Shown piece by piece: positions 60,373 to 64,000 of a DNA stretch of 64,000 nucleotides. Numbering within the stretch: position 1 is the first letter of the stretch; the number at the start of each line of letters is the position of its first letter. The notes beneath the pieces were generated by a model. That model worked only from the letters and a program-made list of their open reading frames with translations, had not been told where the DNA came from and did not search any database. Made by a program: the position numbers and the translations under genes. The DNA is from Lentisphaeria bacterium (GTDB taxonomy: Bacteria > Verrucomicrobiota > Lentisphaeria > Victivallales > Victivallaceae), in contig CAAGDG010000074.1 in NCBI GenBank assembly GCA_900768515.1, forward strand, positions 1-64,000, in the 5' to 3' direction.

Positions 60373-60401
60373 TTGCATTGCACGATTCTGCAAACTATAT
60401 T
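60373..60401 (+). promoter_or_regulatory. promoter of the DUF2062 gene
   Basis: TTGCAT, 17-base spacer, TATATT; about 38 bases of leader before the chosen ATG. Confidence 0.65.
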
Positions 60402-60446
60402 ATTCTTACGATTGTTTTGAGAACCCCATCGGGAACGGGAGGAGTC

Positions 60447-60974
60447 ATGGGATTCAACTGGAAACGAAAGTTGCTCTACTATTATGCGAAAATCGTCCGT
60501 GCCGACGGCACGCCCGAGTACATCGCCCGGGGATGGGCGCTCGGCATGTTCATCGGCTGCCTGATTCCGATGAGCTTCCAGCTGATGATTTCCATCCCGC
60601 TCTCCTTCGTGATCCGTGGCTCCAAAATCGGCGCGGCGCTCGGAACGCTGATCACCAATCCGGTTTCGGTGATCTTCATCTATCCGGTCCAGTGCTACGT
60701 GGGGAATCTGATCATCGGCGGAAGTCTGACCTACAAGGGAATTTCGGAGTCGTTGAAGGCAATTTACGTCGATCAAAGCTGGAGCGCGTTTCTGGCCATG
60801 GGCTGGGACCTGATTCTCTCCTTCTTCGCCGGAGGACTGCTCTTCGCTCTGATCATGACCCCGCCGACCTATTTTCTGGTCAAGCTCCTGGTCTTGCGCT
60901 ACCGCAGTTTCAAAGAGAAACGCCGTGAAAAACGGGCCGCACGCCTCGCAGCACGAAAGCAGCGGGGCGCTTGA
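60447..60974 (+). CDS. DUF2062 membrane protein
   Basis: 175 residues with a family-typical start (about 25 residues of soluble helix, then GTPEYIARGWALGMFIGCLIP) and hydrophobic segments near 30-50, 55-80, 85-105 and 120-150. The tail is strongly basic. TNPVSVIFIYP is the conserved core of the family. Function is unknown. The ATG after GGAGGAG is chosen; an in-frame ATG at 60360 lies upstream of the promoter and cannot be used from it. It converges with rarA. Confidence 0.8.
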   Translation: MGFNWKRKLLYYYAKIVRADGTPEYIARGWALGMFIGCLIPMSFQLMISIPLSFVIRGSKIGAALGTLITNPVSVIFIYPVQCYVGNLIIGGSLTYKGISESLKAIYVDQSWSAFLAMGWDLILSFFAGGLLFALIMTPPTYFLVKLLVLRYRSFKEKRREKRAARLAARKQRGA

Positions 60975-61032
60975 AAAATTCCTCCAGGTGGAAGTTCGGA
61001 CGCCTGATTTTTCCCTCGGGAAACAGAGGATT

Positions 61033-62391
61033 TCACTTTTTTTTCCGGGTGGAATCGGCAAAGGCGCCGAGAGTGTGCGGAGAGTCGCCGCCCGTGTTTT
61101 TCGCAGTACGCAGCCGTTCCCAGTACGCGAGCCGGCGGCGGATTTCGCGCTCGAAACCGCGTTCCGGCGGGTCGTAGAACTTCAGCCGCCCCATCTGTTC
61201 CGGGAAATAGTTCTGCCCGGAAAACCCTTCCGCCGTGTTGTGGTCGTAGCAGTAGCCGTCGCCATACCCGAGGGTTTTCATCAGCCGGGTGGGTGCATTG
61301 AGGATGTGGGCCGGAGGCATCAAGGAACCGTACTTCACCGCCGCTTTCGTCGCCTGATTCCAGGCGCGGTAGGCGCTGTTGGACTTGGGCGCCGTTCCGA
61401 GGTAGATGACCAGTTCGGCAATGGCGAGCTCCCCTTCCGGAGAACCGAGCCGCTCGTAAGCGTCCCATGCGGCGAGCGCCATGGAAAGCGCCTGCGGATC
61501 GGCCAGACTCACGTCCTCCATCGCAAACCGGGTCAGCCGCCGCAGCAGATAAAGCGGATCCTCTCCGCCGGCAAGCATCCGGGCGGCCCAGTAGAGGGCG
61601 GCGTCGGTGTCGGACCCGCGCAGCGATTTGTGCAGCGCGCTGATCAGATTGTAATGCCCCTCCCGGTCCTTGTCATAGGCGGGGGCGCGGCGCTGAACCA
61701 GGTGGAGCATCGCCTCGGTGTCGAGCGTCTCCCCCGGCCGGGTCAGATCGAAGATGCTTTCCAGCAGATTGATCAGGTAACGGCCGTCGCCGTCGGCAAG
61801 TTCGATCAGCCGGTCGCGGGCGGCGGCTTCGACCGGCAGCGGACGCTTCAGAATCCGTTCCGCGCGACGGATGATCTCTTCCTGCGCCTCCCGGTCGAGG
61901 GGATTCATCACGAAGACCTTGCATCTCGACAGCAACGCGCCGTTCAGTTCGAAGGACGGGTTTTCAGTGGTTGCACCGACCAGAATCACGGTGCCGTTTT
62001 CGACATAAGGCAGAAATCCGTCCTGCTGTGCCCGGTTGAAACGGTGGATTTCATCGATGAAGAGCAGCGTGCCCTCGCCGTATTCGCGCCGTTTCGCGGC
62101 CTCCTCGAAGGCGCGGCGCAGATCGGCGATTCCCGAGAAGACCGCGGAGAGCGCGACGAAATGCAGACTGACCCGGGTCGCCATGATCCGGGCGAGCGTG
62201 GTTTTTCCACACCCCGGAGGTCCCCAGAGAATGAAGCTCGAAAGGTGACCGGAATCGATCATCCGGCGGAGCGGTCCCTCCGGGCCGAGCAGCTGTTCCT
62301 GACCGACAATTTCATCGAGCGAAACGGGCCGCATGCGGTCGGCAAGAGGACGATCGACGGTCGCTGCAAACAACGATTCCTGTTCCGCCAT
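61033..62391 (-). CDS. rarA: replication-associated recombination ATPase RarA (MgsA)
   Basis: 452-residue AAA+ ATPase that acts at stalled replication forks and resembles clamp loaders. Walker A is GPPGCGKTT at 57-65, Walker B LLFIDEIHRF, sensor 1 GATTENPSFE. The C-terminal tetramerisation domain has LMPPAHILNAP and GYCYDHN, typical of the family. AAAGGAG precedes the ATG. It is a single gene between DUF2062 and the sialidase-like gene. Confidence 0.95.
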   Translation of the reverse strand: MAEQESLFAATVDRPLADRMRPVSLDEIVGQEQLLGPEGPLRRMIDSGHLSSFILWGPPGCGKTTLARIMATRVSLHFVALSAVFSGIADLRRAFEEAAKRREYGEGTLLFIDEIHRFNRAQQDGFLPYVENGTVILVGATTENPSFELNGALLSRCKVFVMNPLDREAQEEIIRRAERILKRPLPVEAAARDRLIELADGDGRYLINLLESIFDLTRPGETLDTEAMLHLVQRRAPAYDKDREGHYNLISALHKSLRGSDTDAALYWAARMLAGGEDPLYLLRRLTRFAMEDVSLADPQALSMALAAWDAYERLGSPEGELAIAELVIYLGTAPKSNSAYRAWNQATKAAVKYGSLMPPAHILNAPTRLMKTLGYGDGYCYDHNTAEGFSGQNYFPEQMGRLKFYDPPERGFEREIRRRLAYWERLRTAKNTGGDSPHTLGAFADSTRKKK

Positions 62392-62460
62392 TTTCCTGCT
62401 CCTTTCCCGCTTTTCAAGACCGGGTGAAATATACCGCTACCGCGGCGGCAATGCAAATGT

Positions 62461-63495
62461 CTACAGCAGAAAATCGGAAATGTGCAGCGAATATCCGCGG
62501 ATCTGTCCCCGGTCGACGGCGTCGTCGACGATGTAGTTGACGACGTAGATCTCTCCGTCCGGAAACTCGGCCCAGCCGGAATAACCGAGATCGGAGTGGG
62601 GCGAACGGTCATAATCGACCGGAAGGATCCGGACCGCGGCCATGTTCCGCTCCGTGGAAAGCACCGAATCGCGGTCAGTCAGGGCGGCGAAGAAATTCTG
62701 AGTCCAGCCGCCCGGCCAGCCCCGTCCGCCCGGCATGAACCGGTAGGTGATCAAAATCCGACCGTCCGCGAGCGAACCGGAGACCGGCCGGTGGCAGGCC
62801 GGCAGCGGGAAATCGGTGATCTCCCCCCAATGTTCCCCACCGTCGAAGGAGAGCACCTTTTTGCAGTCGTACCCCCGCCAGCTGTTTTCCCGCAGGAAAG
62901 CGGCAAGAACGCCGCCTCCGAGCGGGAGAATCGATACTTCACAGAGATTGAGGCCGGGCTGCCGGGCGAGCACGGTCCGAGGACTCCAGGTTTTCCCGCG
63001 GTCATCGGACCACCAGAGAAACTGCGTCAGGAACCCCTCGGTGAAATAGTGGGCGGAGACGATCCACCGCCCGGATTCCAGTTCGAGCAGTTTGTCCGGC
63101 ACGATGCCGCGGGTCGGCAGCAGAACCGGTTCACTCCAGCTCGCCCCCTCGTCGGAGGAGAAGAGTAGGTAGTGGACCGCCCGGGAACTGCAGTCGTTCT
63201 CCTTTCCGGCCGGAACCCGGTCGAGCAGCGCGGCCAGCCTCCCGTCGCGCAGCAGGGAGATGCGCGGACAATTCCAGTACGCCTCCCCCGGACCGGTCGC
63301 TTCGGTCAGAGGGCGCCTGGGCGACCAGGTGCGGCCGCGATCCACCGAATCGGTCAGCATGATCCGACTGTAGGAGCGGTCGCCGTGATGGGTGCACTCA
63401 CAGAAGACCGCCACCAGTTTCCCGGAAGGGGTCAGGACGACGTCCGGCCACGCCTCGTAGAGTTTCGGATCCCGGCTGATGCAAAACTTTTCCAT
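62461..63495 (-). CDS. sialidase-like BNR-repeat protein
   Basis: 344-residue six-bladed propeller with Asp-box motifs at SVDRGRTW (50-57), SSDEGASW, SDDRGKTW and SFDGGEHW. The early PDVVLTPSGKLVAVF strand and NCPRISLLRDGRLAAL fit the sialidase/neuraminidase superfamily. No signal peptide is present, so it would be cytoplasmic. Propellers of this kind also occur in proteins that do not cut sialic acid, and the arginine triad cannot be fixed by eye. It lies next to a GH27-like gene, 51 bases downstream of it on the same strand, suggesting a sugar-degradation unit. Confidence 0.7.
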   Translation of the reverse strand: MEKFCISRDPKLYEAWPDVVLTPSGKLVAVFCECTHHGDRSYSRIMLTDSVDRGRTWSPRRPLTEATGPGEAYWNCPRISLLRDGRLAALLDRVPAGKENDCSSRAVHYLLFSSDEGASWSEPVLLPTRGIVPDKLLELESGRWIVSAHYFTEGFLTQFLWWSDDRGKTWSPRTVLARQPGLNLCEVSILPLGGGVLAAFLRENSWRGYDCKKVLSFDGGEHWGEITDFPLPACHRPVSGSLADGRILITYRFMPGGRGWPGGWTQNFFAALTDRDSVLSTERNMAAVRILPVDYDRSPHSDLGYSGWAEFPDGEIYVVNYIVDDAVDRGQIRGYSLHISDFLL

Positions 63496-63546
63496 CGATT
63501 TCCCTTTTCTTCAGTATTCCGGAACACTCACAAACTTTGAAGCAGT

Positions 63547-64000
63547 TCACTTCAGGCGGTACAGACACGCTCCGTGGGAGGCAACCTCAACCGTTGTCCT
63601 CCCGGCGCGGTCGTGCGCCCAGAGATCGCGGACCTCTTCCGCTCCGGCACATTCGCGCGCCAGATCGACCCGGCGGGCCGCGTCGTTCAGATTGAAGATG
63701 CCGAGCGCGGTCGAACCGTCGGCCAGCGCCTTGCGGTAGACGCGGATTCCCGGCTCCGGTTCCGAAATCGACGGGGGAGCCGCCAACCGGTCCTGATCGA
63801 TCGCGAGGACCTCGTCGTTGGTCAGAAGTTCCAGGGAGAAATCATCCATTCCCGACAGATCGCAGCTCAGGAGCAGCGGAGCGGAAAGCAGACACCAGAG
63901 CGAAAGCTGAAGTTTCTGCTCCTCCCGGGTCAGCTGCGTCGGCCGGTAACAGGTATTGTAGGAATTCGGAACGCCGATCGCGCCGATCTGAAGCATGTCC
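63547..64000 (-). CDS. GH27-like alpha-galactosidase, 3' part
   Basis: C-terminal 150 residues of a glycoside hydrolase whose start lies beyond the right edge. DMLQIGAIGVPNSYN, LTREEQKLQLSLWCLLSAPLLLSCDL and LTNDEVLAIDQD form the end of the catalytic barrel of GH27 (melibiase) enzymes. A short C-terminal beta domain follows (LWAHDRAGRTTVEV). It would release alpha-linked galactose or N-acetylgalactosamine. The catalytic residues are not in view. It precedes the sialidase-like gene on the same strand. Confidence 0.82.
   Translation of the reverse strand, partial: DMLQIGAIGVPNSYNTCYRPTQLTREEQKLQLSLWCLLSAPLLLSCDLSGMDDFSLELLTNDEVLAIDQDRLAAPPSISEPEPGIRVYRKALADGSTALGIFNLNDAARRVDLARECAGAEEVRDLWAHDRAGRTTVEVASHGACLYRLK

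Overview
This is a 64 kb chromosomal window from a GC-rich, Gram-negative, anaerobic bacterium. It has an lpxK gene for lipid A synthesis, rubrerythrins of both domain orders with a PerR-like regulator, glutamine synthetase III, an EF-G-2-like GTPase, and many sugar-related genes (GH42-, GH123- and GH27-like hydrolases, a sialidase-like protein, Gfo/Idh oxidoreductases, LacI and AraC regulators). This mix resembles the Lentisphaerota (Victivallis-like bacteria) of the PVC group. The assignment is inference from gene content, not a search result. Recurrent sigma-70-type promoters read TTGnnn, 16-17 bases, TATATT.

Layout. 1-15.9 kb: nitrogen assimilation and glutamine use. gltBD (minus) and glnN-purF-carA-pyrG-carB (plus) diverge from a 270-bp region with two face-to-face sigma-54 promoters placed symmetrically around two dyads. 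16-19.7 kb: a GH42-like hydrolase coupled to a double-SIS, MurQ/GKRP-like protein. 19.7-20.9 kb: a reverse rubrerythrin and PerR-like regulator under a perfect 7-1-7 operator. 21-25.7 kb: a GH123-like protein, a CorA-like transporter with a long structured leader, and a PhnP-like hydrolase. 25.8-31.4 kb: PHP phosphatase, CBS-type pyrophosphatase, TrmO and an EF-G-like GTPase. 31.5-37.7 kb: GT-C-like membrane enzyme, LacI regulator, and an AraC/oxidoreductase pair divergent from an epimerase-like protein. 37.7-45 kb: trpS, galK, lpxK, an HD hydrolase, a split YeeE/YedE pair, amidase and thiD. 45.1-52.4 kb: an exported orphan, an FMN enzyme, mreC-mreD-mrdA and an oxidoreductase. 52.5-53.1 kb: a conventional rubrerythrin.

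53.2-59.4 kb is eroded. It holds a fragment of a phage-type polyvalent protein on the minus strand (zincin-like HExxGH domain, tandem nuclease-like modules, repeated ITSSGEKSSG linkers, a frameshifted duplicate), then a sugar-phosphate isomerase pseudogene, an intact Gfo/Idh gene and an AraC remnant. 59.5-64 kb returns to housekeeping and sugar genes: a Cys-rich YkgJ-like protein, an initiator tRNA with a U1-U72 mismatch, a DUF2062 protein, rarA, a sialidase-like protein and the 3' part of a GH27-like gene.

How the genes work together: the first 16 kb make glutamine and glutamate and spend glutamine amide nitrogen on purines, carbamoyl phosphate and CTP. Much of the rest serves glycan breakdown, the cell envelope and defence against oxygen. 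I saw no CRISPR array, rRNA, intact insertion sequence or replication origin.
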